This document shows, one piece after another, positions 63,838-64,000 of a stretch of 64,000 nucleotides of DNA. The notes under the pieces are model-generated. The model searched no databases and was not told where the DNA came from. It worked only from the letters and a program-made list of their open reading frames with translations. Numbering within the stretch: the first letter of the stretch is position 1; the number at the start of each line of letters is the position of its first letter. The position numbers and the translations under genes were made by a program. This stretch comes from Serripes groenlandicus (Eukaryota > Mollusca > Bivalvia > Cardiida > Cardiidae): the NCBI GenBank assembly GCA_031761405.1, contig JASEVX010000357.1:62001-126000 (forward strand), in the 5' to 3' direction.

Positions 63838-64000
63838 ACAAGAGGGCCATGATGGATCGCTCACCTTAATTATACAATGTACTGCAATGCAAAACACATC
63901 AAGACAATTATTCTGAATGCAACCTCCACAGTGTTAACAAGATTTTCCTTCATTTGGCCTAGTGATCTATATTTTTTTACCCGATATGACCCATATTCCA
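63838..64000 (-). repeat. AGCTCACC-type element, type-B, 3' end, reverse orientation
   Basis: AACAAGAGGGCCATGATGGA then TCGCTCACCTTAATTATAC is the complement of the 3' terminus at 39990-40040, and the following 120 bases match that copy's last monomer. The element continues past the window edge. Confidence 0.8.

Noticed and set aside
1..64000. Retrotransposon or retrovirus-like pol genes
   Set aside because: No reverse transcriptase, integrase or protease motif and no long terminal repeat pair was found on either strand.

Overview
The window is eukaryotic, AT-rich and almost entirely made of mobile DNA. It is most likely from a bivalve mollusc. The pointers are GT-AG introns in every reconstructable gene, tRNA-derived SINEs ending in a GGCGTTAAAC-type tail, and many copies of the AGCTCACC...GGGCCATCATGGCCCTCTTGTTT interspersed repeats that are common in clam-like genomes. 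The taxon is an inference. No ordinary host gene was recognised. All coding sequence that can be reconstructed is transposase-like, recombinase-like or fragmentary.

Layout. About 1-11.7 kb is a PIF/Harbinger-type locus. It holds the 3' four exons of a Myb/SANT-like partner gene (+) and an apparently intact four-exon, 343-residue HARBI1-like DDE transposase (-). Their introns carry TTAA-flanked MITEs and two copies of a 21-bp-periodic palindromic element. From 12 to 26 kb lie tandem repeats, MITEs, SINEs, a CACTA-like transposase fragment (17.4 kb) and a possible DUF4806-like exon (18.3 kb). From 26 to 41 kb lie minus-strand exons of a zinc-finger/tyrosine-recombinase-like family, a second truncated Myb/SANT gene (37.3-38.7 kb), a SINE and several large inverted repeats. 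A complete hAT element occupies 42,203-47,536 and encodes an apparently intact seven-exon, 825-residue transposase (-). From 48 to 60 kb lies a better preserved copy of the recombinase-like gene (-): six exons keep phase, and the intron between the last two contains the hAT element. A decayed paralogue follows at 58.8-60.1 kb. From 60.7 to 63.8 kb (+) there are fragments of OB-fold-like genes and a TATA-binding-protein-like pseudogene.

How the parts relate. The Harbinger transposase and Myb/SANT protein are the usual two-protein set of that superfamily. The hAT element looks self-sufficient: transposase, short terminal inverted repeats, a direct repeat at its borders, and subterminal repeats. 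The TTAA-flanked hairpin elements look like piggyBac-mobilised MITEs, but no piggyBac transposase is present. The most interesting unassigned system is the zinc-finger plus tyrosine-recombinase-like gene family, present in at least three states of decay. Exon joins were worked out by hand from splice signals and reading phase; no database search or transcript was available.
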